A stretch of DNA of 64,000 bases from Acetatifactor aquisgranensis (GTDB lineage Bacteria > Bacillota > Clostridia > Lachnospirales > Lachnospiraceae). The stretch is taken from NCBI RefSeq assembly GCF_943193215.1, contig NZ_CALPDH010000013.1:62001-126000 (forward strand). The letters are read 5' to 3'. The stretch's first letter is position 1. Each line of letters starts with the position of its first letter. Position numbers and translations under genes: made by a program. Below the pieces are notes generated by a model. The model was not told the DNA's origin, searched no databases, and saw only the letters and a list, made by a program, of their open reading frames with translations. Shown piece after piece: positions 46,201 to 54,034 of the stretch.

Positions 46201-46576
46201 TTGTCAGCTCATAGATTTCCTTGCTGCTTCGGTCTATTTTTCGGTACCATAAATCATCTTTGCCTTTCCAGGCAGACTCGATAAAAAGTAAATCAGGATC
46301 AAAATCACGAATTTCGCTTTCCCAGTTAGCTGGTGTCAGTTCCAACAGCTGACATTCGGGGCGATAGCTTTCAAGAGTAAACTGATCCATGATTGCGGCA
46401 ACGCGAAGTTCTTTAAGAGACTTTGCTTTCAGGGAAAAAGAACTTCTGGACACATTTTTATCTATCAGAGAATCCAGTAAGGCATTATTTCCTTGTTTCT
46501 GCAAATGGTCAATGATTATTTGACGATGCTGTTTTATCTTTTGAATTTGTTCTTCTATCTCGTTAATGATGTTCAT
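43259..46576 (-). CDS. Three-part glycosyltransferase, CgeB-like and GT4 domains
   Basis: 1105 aa. Part one (to about residue 370) is a CgeB/DUF3880-like transferase domain (LLFIESAWKGKDDLWYRK, VVFWNKEDPVYTAQF, FAGAYYHKYKHRAE), very similar to the smaller protein encoded at 47875. A GT2-like remnant and a carbohydrate-binding-like beta-sheet segment (about 600-700) come next. The C-terminal part (about 730-1105) is a GT4 domain with WCHGSDIHPWWRRK and PTRWDSQGVSRDEAMSSGLVPITN. GGAG precedes the ATG. A cytoplasmic multi-domain enzyme adding more than one sugar to a long chain is plausible. Low GC, part of the coupled operon. Confidence 0.85.
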   Translation of the reverse strand: MNIINEIEEQIQKIKQHRQIIIDHLQKQGNNALLDSLIDKNVSRSSFSLKAKSLKELRVAAIMDQFTLESYRPECQLLELTPANWESEIRDFDPDLLFIESAWKGKDDLWYRKIDRSSKEIYELTTYCHHQNIPVVFWNKEDPVYTAQFMTTASMADIVFTTDIDCVQRYKTELEHDRVYHLHFAAQPLLHNPIEKYERKDKFCFAGAYYHKYKHRAEIFDKFAKIFIRTKGLDIYDRNYQNARPEHAFPESYNPYILGSLPSSQIDIAYKGYMYGINMNSVQQSQTMFARRVFEMMASNTITIGNYSRGLKNYFGDLTICTDDDRTMEHCLQEYCSDSHTARKYRLAGLRAVLSEHLYEDRLNYIVEKVFGVNLKPQLPMIAMVARCDNESQVAHALKSYQRQSYPHKKLYILGQQTVNDTADIINLTQKEAEDISASLEEIDFYACLCGDDYYGPNYLTDLALTCRYGAYSGIGKAMYYDFDHGQYTLQASQKTYCMVPTLQSRRSIIGTELTSGFSLWQVGEKDNTWNNENLFTIDVFNYCANYSKDSCAFVDDLVICDKGIPLKKIENNAEKISSQDLSGTPVEIIIGNTLAQQMKASKRIVCETAGNSFKITSHLQEGVHEYIFTNQNYFLENLVQENVLKVKFDAEGDLDCICVCVFYDSEGKKIEPQYPKAKITTDLTVPAGSKSIKLGFRPKGTGSFIVHKIILGSGIGSVDEAACFLCRSNVLVISNQYPTHEALYRNMFVHKRILCYKEKGYTFDVMRINPQIQDSYREFDGINVVDGGQTMLTSILDSGEIGIICVHFLDAMMWDVLRHYTKQLKILIWCHGSDIHPWWRRKYNYKNSEEETQAKLASEKKESMWNDIFEHIEEYPNIHFVFVSKTFATEIFEDYNLHLPQGSYSIIHNCIDTALFNYVPKQAEQRTKILSIRPFASNQYANDLTVKCIHELAKKDYFNQLNIRILGDGILFDKVIKSLRKYKNVLCERRFLHQNEIAELHKEYGLFLVPTRWDSQGVSRDEAMSSGLVPITNAIAAIPEFVDETCGILTSGEDYMAMADGIDELYHKPELFLQMSANAAARIRSQTSKEHTIDRELMLIDPHK

Positions 46577-46585
46577 GACAGTCTC

Positions 46586-47842
46586 CTATTTTAGAATGTT
46601 TAATACTCTAAGGCGATAATAAATTTTCAAAGCCAATTTGCCATACCATTTGCTGGATAATTTGGCCCAACGTTGTTTGTACAGCTCATTTTCCTGTCTT
46701 AGTAGCTGCAATTCTCTTTGCTGGGTCTGTATGAGATGTTTGGCACGCAACAGCACCTGAACCTGTGAATCCTGGGAAAGTATTAGGTTTGCTAATTCCT
46801 GAGCAAACTTATAATCCTGAGTTTGGATTTCTTGTAGCTGATGCTCCAATCTATTCTTTTCGTTCTTTATTGAAAGTAGGTATTCTTTCTGCTCTTTTGC
46901 TTTTTGTTCAACATAGAGCAAATCCTTTTCCTGTTCTTGAATCTTTTGTCTGACATAGAGCAAATCCTTTTCCTGTTCTTGAATCTTTTGTCTCACATGG
47001 AACAATTCCTCTTTCTGCTTGGCATTATACTGCTTCAAGTCCTCAATAATAGCGTTTTTTGCGTTTACCCATCCCTTTGTGGTGATATAATTTTGATAAT
47101 ATTTATTGGTACGGTTCAGGTTATTGAAATGTTGTGCCAAAATATTCATAATATCTGCATTAGGGATATTGGCATGGCGTATTGGAGCTAAAAATAGTAC
47201 ATTAAAGCCTTCTACATCAGCCATAACATAGTTCATAGTCAATAAAGAATCAATAACATGGCGGAAAGATTCTTCTGATACTTCAATCCATAAATCAGGA
47301 TGGTGCAGTTCTATTACATGCTGCATACCGGCCAGCACGCTTTCCTCGAAGCCTTCTGTATCGATTTTGACAAAGTCGACCTGACTCAGCCCGCGTTCGG
47401 ATACAAATGAATCAATATCGGTTATGCTGATATCTCCGGAATCGCTTATATTTGTGTCAAGTGTGGTCGCTCCATAATTATCTTCAGAAAAGTTCAGTAC
47501 ATTGGAATATCCTTTGCATGCGCCCACACCATAATTTACCGGAAAAACATTTTTCAGAGAATTGTTTGCAATATTATTGGAGAGCCTTTCATAATTGACA
47601 TTATAGGGCTCGAAAGAATATATTGCGGCATATTGCATATTTTTTGCCCAGAAGAGAGTATGGTTTCCGAGGTTGGCACCGATATCAAGTATAAATTTGC
47701 TGTCTCTGATATAAGGAAGCCATTTTTCCAATATGGAATTCTCGTAAAATGAATTTTGTTTTTTTATGGTCTCAAAGACATAATCGCCTTCGATGCCCTC
47801 TATGATCAAATCATTTACTGAGGCAGCAGAAATCTTTTCCAT
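46586..47842 (-). CDS. FkbM family methyltransferase with coiled-coil tail
   Basis: 418 aa. A Rossmann-type SAM-binding domain (SKFILDIGANLGNHTLFWA) and the FkbM stretch (DIDSFVSERGLSQVDFVKIDTEGFEESVLAGM) identify a sugar O-methyltransferase; such enzymes cap or decorate surface glycans. From about residue 250 the protein becomes a long coiled coil with a near-exact RQKIQEQEKDLLYV repeat, and it ends in a small basic helix (YGKLALKIYYRLR) like that of the 83-aa protein at 49535. AAAGGAA precedes the ATG. It lies between the two CgeB-like genes. Confidence 0.87.
   Translation of the reverse strand: MEKISAASVNDLIIEGIEGDYVFETIKKQNSFYENSILEKWLPYIRDSKFILDIGANLGNHTLFWAKNMQYAAIYSFEPYNVNYERLSNNIANNSLKNVFPVNYGVGACKGYSNVLNFSEDNYGATTLDTNISDSGDISITDIDSFVSERGLSQVDFVKIDTEGFEESVLAGMQHVIELHHPDLWIEVSEESFRHVIDSLLTMNYVMADVEGFNVLFLAPIRHANIPNADIMNILAQHFNNLNRTNKYYQNYITTKGWVNAKNAIIEDLKQYNAKQKEELFHVRQKIQEQEKDLLYVRQKIQEQEKDLLYVEQKAKEQKEYLLSIKNEKNRLEHQLQEIQTQDYKFAQELANLILSQDSQVQVLLRAKHLIQTQQRELQLLRQENELYKQRWAKLSSKWYGKLALKIYYRLRVLNILK
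46911..47010 (-). repeat. 42-bp tandem repeat in the FkbM coiled coil
   Basis: Copies start at 46911, 46953 and 46995; the first two are nearly identical over 42 bp and the third is degenerate and partial. Each encodes a 14-residue heptad pair of the coiled coil, so copy number could change its length. Confidence 0.75.
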
Positions 47843-47874
47843 ACGGTTCTATTCCTTTCTGAAATGAACAAAGA

Positions 47875-49530
47875 TTAAAACAATTCCATGTCTTCCACAT
47901 CTTTGCACTTAACGCAATGTGTATTTTCGCAATAATTCCACTCATCAATATAGAAGACTTTTCCCCATAAAGCATTAAGGGTAAAAAAATCCCATATTGT
48001 CATCCGGGATACAAACTCTATATTGATAATGGCGCGTCTGACAGCAACATTATCCCCATAGCAATAAGGAGTCCCGGAATGATGGTGCAAAGCGCTTTCC
48101 GTGATAGAATAAAACGCATTTTTCCCGATGATTCTGGAATCGCAGTATCGGAGCGTATATATGAGGTCGTATAAATAGTTGGGAGCATAATAATCCCAAG
48201 GATGAAAATAAGCAATATATTCAGAGGACACGGTATCTCCAAGAAGACTTTGCATTGTGTGTTCATGAGAGCTAATGTCAGGTGTTCCCAGGGCCAACTC
48301 ATCTCCATAGAAGAGAAACAGCTGTTTCTTATCATAAGTCTGGGCCTTGAATTCTTCTATAATCCATTGATATTCCAGTTCGTTTTGAACCTGTGAGATA
48401 ACTGTAATACATGGAAGAGATTTTTTCAGACTGAGGTTGTATACAGTTTTGACTATATCGCTTAACCGGTCTTCATATAAATGCGCTGTTAATATTTCGC
48501 GTAAACCCAACAATCTATATTTATGAACGGCAGCCTCTGTGGCACAATAGTTTTCCAGTTTATCAATTAAAACGTTTGCATCATTCGTACATATAGTTCT
48601 GTTCCCAAAATAATTCTCCAGTCCTTTAGCATAGTTTCCAACTGTAACCGTGTTGGATGCCATAAGTTCAAATACCCGCCGGGAAAACATCGTGCTGGAG
48701 GAAGTGACTGTATTCATGTTGATGCCAAAAATATATCCTTTGTGTGCCTTTTCGATTTCATCTGCCTTTAAATTTCCTAAAATGTAAGGCTTATATTTGG
48801 AGGGGAATTTATAAGCCGAATGCCTTTTCCCATATTCTCTGTCATAAATCGCAAGACCTTTGGTTGAAAGAAAAACCTGTGCAAAACGTTCAAATACCTC
48901 CGCACGTTCCGGATAACAGCGATAATAAGCTCCTGCAAAGCAAAATTTATCCTGACGATTACCGATTTCGATTGGATTATGGATTCTGGGCTGTGCAGCG
49001 AAATGTAAGTGATAGATTTTGTTCGTTCCCAGGCGGGAACGATATTGAGGAATCATATCACTGTCTGTGGTAAAAACAAAATCTGCTGTTTTCGCTATAA
49101 TCAGAAAATCTTCAAAATGAAAAGGATCTTCTTTATTCCAGAAAATAATTGGAATATGCTTCTTATGGCAATAACTTGCCAGCGCAAAATATTCTTTGCT
49201 GCCATGGGCGATTTTGTCTTTCCATAGTCCGTGGTTTCCGTTCCATGCGGATTCTACAAAAAGCATATCCGGCTGAAAAGAAGCCAGTTCCTGTTCAAAG
49301 TTATCTGGACTGACTCCAAAAAGCACACATTCGGGCTGATAACAAAAAAAGGTAAATTCGTCCATGATGGCAGCAATCTTTAACTCTTTTAAGGTAACAG
49401 CATCTGTATGAAATTCCGGAGTATCTAAATTCAGAGAAATCCCTTTATCAGAAAGAAAGCTCTCTATACGTTTTCTGGCTGCAAGGATGCTTTTACGTTC
49501 ATATCCTAGTTCCCCATAATCAAATTTCAT
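47875..49530 (-). CDS. CgeB-like glycosyltransferase
   Basis: 551 aa. The first 370 residues parallel the N-terminal part of the 1105-aa protein almost segment by segment (VFTTDSDMIPQYRSRLG, FAGAYYRCYPERAEVFERFAQ, MFSRRVFELMASNTVTVGNY). A GT2-like remnant follows (CITVISQVQNELEYQW). Together these suggest duplication of an ancestral gene with the GT4 part lost or never present. CgeB-type enzymes act on spore or surface polysaccharide. GAGG sits before the ATG. Cytoplasmic. Confidence 0.82.
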   Translation of the reverse strand: MKFDYGELGYERKSILAARKRIESFLSDKGISLNLDTPEFHTDAVTLKELKIAAIMDEFTFFCYQPECVLFGVSPDNFEQELASFQPDMLFVESAWNGNHGLWKDKIAHGSKEYFALASYCHKKHIPIIFWNKEDPFHFEDFLIIAKTADFVFTTDSDMIPQYRSRLGTNKIYHLHFAAQPRIHNPIEIGNRQDKFCFAGAYYRCYPERAEVFERFAQVFLSTKGLAIYDREYGKRHSAYKFPSKYKPYILGNLKADEIEKAHKGYIFGINMNTVTSSSTMFSRRVFELMASNTVTVGNYAKGLENYFGNRTICTNDANVLIDKLENYCATEAAVHKYRLLGLREILTAHLYEDRLSDIVKTVYNLSLKKSLPCITVISQVQNELEYQWIIEEFKAQTYDKKQLFLFYGDELALGTPDISSHEHTMQSLLGDTVSSEYIAYFHPWDYYAPNYLYDLIYTLRYCDSRIIGKNAFYSITESALHHHSGTPYCYGDNVAVRRAIINIEFVSRMTIWDFFTLNALWGKVFYIDEWNYCENTHCVKCKDVEDMELF

Positions 49531-49534
49531 GCAC

Positions 49535-49786
49535 TTACCTCATTTGCCGTAACTTATGATATAAATGATACAGCCTTAATCCTGCTCTGCTGAGCGGGTT
49601 GTTGGTAAGGAGAGATAATTTTCTTTCATATTCCGTATTCTTTTCGGATAGAAAATCATTTTCTGCTTCAAGGATGCGAAGTTGTCCTTTTAAATCTTGC
49701 AGGTATTCTTCTGATTTACGAAGTTGCCTTGCACATTGTATCAATTCAGACTGATATTCTTTTTCCCAATTATTAGATAAAATCAT
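49535..49786 (-). CDS. Small coiled-coil protein
   Basis: 83 aa, almost entirely helical with heptads from residue 10 to 60, ending in a basic segment SRAGLRLYHLYHKLRQ. The end resembles the tail of the FkbM protein, so both may dock to the same partner, perhaps the exporter or a glycosyltransferase. The start overlaps the stop of the ABC ATPase gene by ATGA, so it is translated with it. No enzyme motif. Confidence 0.65.
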   Translation of the reverse strand: MILSNNWEKEYQSELIQCARQLRKSEEYLQDLKGQLRILEAENDFLSEKNTEYERKLSLLTNNPLSRAGLRLYHLYHKLRQMR

Positions 49787-50586
49787 TTGCTTAAATATTT
49801 TTCCTGATATTCTGATAAAGTAGGTTTAAATTCAGCTCTTTCACTGTTTGTCATCGCATTGAATTCCCGCGCAAATCCGCAATAGGGTGCAATGATTCGG
49901 GATGGAACATCAATTCCCAGAATATTCCCACGATGAAGCCATAATACCTTGTCACAAAAGGTTTCCATCTGAGTGACGGAATGGCTTACAAATAGGATGG
50001 TTTTTCCGTTTTTCTTGAATTCATCCATTTTTGCCAGACATTTATCGGAGAAACTGTTGTCTCCAACAGCTAATGCCTCGTCGATAATCAAGATATCAGG
50101 ATCCATGTGTATGGATATGGAAAAACCCAGGCGGGAGCGCATGCCGCTGGAATAGGTACGCAACGGCTGCTCGATATGTTCGCCAATATCGGCGAATTCG
50201 ATGATGTCATCCCGGATAGCGATGATCTGCTTATCGGTCAGTCCCATCAGCAGTCCCTTGTATCGGATATTTTCCAAACCTGTCAAGTGATTTTCCATAC
50301 CTGCATTGGCGGACAGCATATTTACTTCTCCGGTGACTTTTATGCTCCCTTTGCTGGGAGAGGTGATTCCCGTTATGATACTGGAAAGAGTGGATTTACC
50401 GGAACCATTCATTCCGATAATTCCGGTAATTTCTCCTTTTTTAAATTCCAGATTGATATCCTGTAAGGCGGTGAACTGTTTTGGCATATAGCGAAAAGAA
50501 AAAAGGGTCCGCAGCCTTTCGCGGTCGCTTTTGAACATGGGATATTCTTTCCACATATTTTCTATCTTGACAGCTGTTTCGCTCAA
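49783..50586 (-). CDS. ABC transporter ATPase, TagH/Wzt-like
   Basis: 267 aa from the proposed TTG start, which has AGAGG upstream, eight bases from the permease stop; the first ATG would start at MWKEYPMF. ABC ATPase motifs are complete: Walker A GMNGSGKST, signature YSSGMRSRLGF, Walker B ILIIDEALAVGD and H-loop SHS. It belongs to the polysaccharide exporter subgroup but is short after the H-loop, so it lacks the Wzt-type C-terminal glycan-binding domain. With the permease it should export the finished undecaprenyl-linked glycan. Confidence 0.9.
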   Translation of the reverse strand: MSETAVKIENMWKEYPMFKSDRERLRTLFSFRYMPKQFTALQDINLEFKKGEITGIIGMNGSGKSTLSSIITGITSPSKGSIKVTGEVNMLSANAGMENHLTGLENIRYKGLLMGLTDKQIIAIRDDIIEFADIGEHIEQPLRTYSSGMRSRLGFSISIHMDPDILIIDEALAVGDNSFSDKCLAKMDEFKKNGKTILFVSHSVTQMETFCDKVLWLHRGNILGIDVPSRIIAPYCGFAREFNAMTNSERAEFKPTLSEYQEKYLSK

Positions 50587-50597
50587 ATCAATTACCT

Positions 50598-51404
50598 CTA
50601 TAGCAAATCGATAAACTGTTTTCTGAATTTCATATGCATATTGCTTCCGATTACAAATAGAATGAGAGTAATACTCCAAAAATATAGCATCTGTCGCCAG
50701 TGGTACAATAATCCATGGGGATAGAGCAGGCTTTCGCGGTATCCTTCCACCAGGTAATAAAAAGGATTCAGCTTCAATACAAAAACCAAAGTAGGATTCA
50801 AAGACAGCTGACTCCATACGATTGGGGTGATATAGAACAACAATCGTATGGCAGAACTGAGGAACTTCTGAAAGTCTTTGAAAAGTACTGTAATGGAAGA
50901 GAACAGCAGCGACAAGGCAATTAAAAAGCATAGTCCACTGAACATGAAATAAATTAGCTGCAGATTTCGCAGGGAGAATCTGACTCCTGCGCAAATCATG
51001 ACAACAAATATCACTAACAATGCCCAGATATGTCCTATAAACTGCGATAAAACAGTTTTTACCGGTACAATGGCGAGAGGAAAGCGCATCCGTTTCAATA
51101 TGTTGGAATAAGCATATATGCTTGTAGCCGAGGACTGCATTGCGCCGCTGATATAAAACCATGGAATAATACCCGCTATCATCCAAATCAGATAGGGATA
51201 ATCATCCTGAGGGGAGGCTTGCCTCAGCCCTATGGCAAATACGAACCAATATACAAAAATCTGTAGGGCAGGGTTGAAAAAATTCCACAAGAACCCAAAC
51301 ATAGTACCATAATTTTGAGCTTTCAGTTCATAATTAGCCAATCGTATCAATCGATAACGGTTCTGCCAATTTTCTGTTATAACTGTTTTCACTGATTGAA
51401 ACAT
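50598..51404 (-). CDS. ABC-2 type polysaccharide export permease, TagG/Wzm-like
   Basis: 268 aa. Six membrane segments and the LIWMIAGIIPWFYISGAMQSSATSIY stretch common to TagG, RfbA and Wzm. Pairs with the downstream ATPase (stop eleven bases before its start). Such exporters move complete undecaprenyl-linked polymers, so the minus-strand operon would make an ABC-dependent glycan, different from the Wzy-type glycan encoded on the plus strand. AGGA sits before the ATG. Confidence 0.9.
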   Translation of the reverse strand: MFQSVKTVITENWQNRYRLIRLANYELKAQNYGTMFGFLWNFFNPALQIFVYWFVFAIGLRQASPQDDYPYLIWMIAGIIPWFYISGAMQSSATSIYAYSNILKRMRFPLAIVPVKTVLSQFIGHIWALLVIFVVMICAGVRFSLRNLQLIYFMFSGLCFLIALSLLFSSITVLFKDFQKFLSSAIRLLFYITPIVWSQLSLNPTLVFVLKLNPFYYLVEGYRESLLYPHGLLYHWRQMLYFWSITLILFVIGSNMHMKFRKQFIDLL

Positions 51405-51415
51405 ATACCGTTTTC

Positions 51416-52675
51416 CTATTTTTTATATTGATAGATATTACCATAATTAATAATCTCAAGTCCGCTGCCAGGCTGTTCCTTTACAATGTTCTTGGTATCA
51501 AATAGAACAGAATGGCGCATTTTTTTGGCCAGCTCTCTGTGAGGCAGTTCTTTGTATTCATTGTGGTCGACTAAAACAAGTATTAAATCTGCATTTTCCA
51601 CGGCCTGCTCCAGTGTTACAAAATCGGCTCTGGCTACATGGGAATCATGAACCGCAATGTTCATGCCCTCGTTTTTGAGCAGGCTGATGATTTCCAATGC
51701 AGGGCTTTCGCGTATATCATCCACATTCCCTTTATAAGTAGCTCCAAAGACGGCAATCTTGGGGTTTTCGATTTCCTTTATGAGCATCTTGGCCTTATCC
51801 GCTACATATGCCGGCATGCTGCAGTTGGTATCCCTGGCCAGTTTGATAATCTGAGCCCGTTCGGGTGCCTTGGCATAAATGAAATAAGGATCAATTGCAA
51901 GGCAGTGTCCGCCAACTCCAGGCCCGGGCTGATGGATGCTGACGCGTGGATGCTTATTGGCCATTTCTATTACATCCAGGCAGTTCACATCCAGCTCGTA
52001 GCAGATTTTTGCCAGTTCATTAGCCAGGGCGATATTCACATCACGGAAAGTGTTTTCCATACATTTTGAGAGTTCTGCAGTCTTTGCTTCTGTCCTGATG
52101 ATTTCACCTTCCACAAAAGCAGCATAGATATTTGCAGCATGCTCTGTACAGGCGGGGGTAATGCCGCCGACGATGCGATTGTTGTGCCGTAATTCATAGA
52201 GAATCTTGCCGGGCAGGACCCTTTCCGGACAGTGGGCCAGATAGATATCCTTTCCAACGGTGAAGCCGGCCTCCTCTATGATGGGCTTGACAAAATCATC
52301 CATCGATTTCGGAGCAATGGTTGATTCCACGATAACAGTGTTATCTTTTTCCAGATAAGGGATGACAGATCTGACTCCCTCCAATACATAAGTGAGGTCA
52401 CAGCTTAAAAGCTCGTCATCATGATTAGGGGTAGGGACTGATATGATATAAGCATCAGCCTTTTCTGGTTTTGTGGAGGCCCGGAAGCTTCCTGATTCAA
52501 CACATTCCTTGATGACATCCTCAAGGCCGGGTTCCTCAATATGGATATGTCCCTGATTCAAGAGTTCTACAACCTCCTGCTTAATGTCGACTCCGACAAC
52601 CTCGCAATTGTGACTGGCAAACATTGCCGAAGTCGGCAAGCCTATATAGCCTAGGCCGATAACACATAATTTCAT
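51416..52675 (-). CDS. wecC: UDP-N-acetyl-D-mannosaminuronate dehydrogenase
   Basis: 419 aa. Rossmann start KLCVIGLGYIGLPTSAMFA, the substrate-binding RVLPGKI and NNRIVGGIT segments, and the catalytic-cysteine region PGVGGHCLAIDPYFI mark a UDP-ManNAc 6-dehydrogenase of the UDP-glucose/GDP-mannose dehydrogenase family. It oxidises UDP-ManNAc to UDP-ManNAcA. The chosen ATG follows AGGAG; an ATG 13 codons upstream overlaps wecB and is less likely. Works with the next gene. Confidence 0.93.
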   Translation of the reverse strand: MKLCVIGLGYIGLPTSAMFASHNCEVVGVDIKQEVVELLNQGHIHIEEPGLEDVIKECVESGSFRASTKPEKADAYIISVPTPNHDDELLSCDLTYVLEGVRSVIPYLEKDNTVIVESTIAPKSMDDFVKPIIEEAGFTVGKDIYLAHCPERVLPGKILYELRHNNRIVGGITPACTEHAANIYAAFVEGEIIRTEAKTAELSKCMENTFRDVNIALANELAKICYELDVNCLDVIEMANKHPRVSIHQPGPGVGGHCLAIDPYFIYAKAPERAQIIKLARDTNCSMPAYVADKAKMLIKEIENPKIAVFGATYKGNVDDIRESPALEIISLLKNEGMNIAVHDSHVARADFVTLEQAVENADLILVLVDHNEYKELPHRELAKKMRHSVLFDTKNIVKEQPGSGLEIINYGNIYQYKK

Positions 52676-52695
52676 CTTCTCCTGCTCCTTGTATC

Positions 52696-53814
52696 TTAGT
52701 TCTTTTGTGCCCAATCCAAAATTGCTGCTACGATTCGCTCGCTGGCATGTCCATCGCCGTAGGGATTTACAGCCTTGGCCATTTTGTCATATGCCGCATC
52801 ATCCGTCAGCAGCAGCTTTGCGTTTTCATAGATTGCCTGTCCGTCAATGCCTGCGACTTTTACTGTTCCTGCGTCTACAGCTTCCGGTCTTTCGGTTTCC
52901 GTACGCAGTACCAGCACTGGGACTCCACAGGAAGGCGCCTCTTCCTGAAGGCCACCGGAATCGGTCATGACCAGGTGGCTTCTGGCCATGAGATTGTGCA
53001 TATCTTCCACATCCAGGGGATTAATCAGATGTACCTGCCCCATATCTCCCAGGATTTCCGTTGCAATATCCCTCACCGCAGGATTCATGTGTACTGGGTA
53101 GACGACTTCTATATCCGGAAAATCCTCAACGATTTTCTTTACAGCCCGGCAGATATTCCGGAGGGGTTCTCCCAGGTTTTCTCGCCGGTGCGCGGTCATC
53201 AGGATACAGCGTCTTCCGGTGAAATTGATGGCACTGATATCAGTATCTTTGTACCGGTAATCTTTCTTTACGGTAGTCCGGAACGCATCGACAACTGTAT
53301 TCCCCGTCACAAAGACCCCGTTTGTGATTCCTTCAGCCTCCAGGTTCTTCCGATTGTTCTCTGTGGGGGCAAAATGGAGGCTTGCGATTCTTCCGGTAAG
53401 GCTCCGGTTCATCTCCTCAGGGAACGGCGAGTATTTGTTGAAAGTCCGCAGCCCTGCTTCTACATGTCCTACCGGAATCTGCTGGTAGAATGCCGCCAGG
53501 GCAGATACGAAAGAGGTCGAGGTATCGCCATGTACCAGTACAATGTCAGGGGCCTCCTGGGCCAGGATGGGCTCCAGCTTTTCTAAGATGGAGGATGTAA
53601 TCGTGGTCAATGTCTGCCTTGGGCGCATGATGTCCAGGTTGTATTTGGCTTTTGTGCCAAATATATCCATGACCTGCTGGAGCATCTCTCTGTGCTGCCC
53701 TGTCAGGCATACGGTGCTTTCTATTTCTGGATGCTTTTCCAGTTCTTTTACCAGAGGACACATCTTGATGGCTTCCGGTCTGGTTCCAAATATGCTCATT
53801 ACTTTGAGGGCCAT
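52696..53814 (-). CDS. wecB: UDP-N-acetylglucosamine 2-epimerase
   Basis: 372 aa. KVMSIFGTRPEAIKMCPLV at the start, TGQHREML, HVEAGLRTF, and TDSGGLQEEAPSCGVPVLVLR TETERPEA give the non-hydrolysing 2-epimerase signature. It makes UDP-ManNAc from UDP-GlcNAc, the substrate for the dehydrogenase encoded just behind. It is the first gene of the minus-strand operon; 220 bases separate it from the divergent AAA/DUF1703 gene. No strong minus-strand promoter was found there. Confidence 0.94.
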   Translation of the reverse strand: MALKVMSIFGTRPEAIKMCPLVKELEKHPEIESTVCLTGQHREMLQQVMDIFGTKAKYNLDIMRPRQTLTTITSSILEKLEPILAQEAPDIVLVHGDTSTSFVSALAAFYQQIPVGHVEAGLRTFNKYSPFPEEMNRSLTGRIASLHFAPTENNRKNLEAEGITNGVFVTGNTVVDAFRTTVKKDYRYKDTDISAINFTGRRCILMTAHRRENLGEPLRNICRAVKKIVEDFPDIEVVYPVHMNPAVRDIATEILGDMGQVHLINPLDVEDMHNLMARSHLVMTDSGGLQEEAPSCGVPVLVLRTETERPEAVDAGTVKVAGIDGQAIYENAKLLLTDDAAYDKMAKAVNPYGDGHASERIVAAILDWAQKN

Positions 53815-53945
53815 GTTGGTTCCGTCCTTTTATCGTTTGATTGTTTTTGTGGGGAAATGCCAGGGGGATATCTGCCAACCTCTGATAATCCGCCATTATC
53901 ATGCCTTGATCACAAGCATTCCAGGCACTAGTTTTCATGAAATCC

Positions 53946-53974
53946 TTGTTTTCAAGAATGTTTTACAGTATAAT
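53946..53974 (+). promoter_or_regulatory. Sigma-A type promoter for the tandem AAA/DUF1703 genes
   Basis: TTGTTT, a 17-base spacer and perfect TATAAT, about 60 bases before the first gene of the tandem pair. Confidence 0.75.
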
Positions 53975-54034
53975 TTCTATAAAGGCAGCTGCAAATTCCG
54001 TCATAAATTATGCATCAAAGAAAGCGACAGGTAT

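Noticed and set aside
46911..47010. 42-bp direct repeats as a CRISPR-like array
   Set aside because: The copies are contiguous, with no spacers, and encode coiled-coil heptads.
53543..54034. Long upstream extension of the first tandem DUF1703 gene
   Set aside because: It lies antisense to wecB and lacks family features; the start with the family motif is at 54035.
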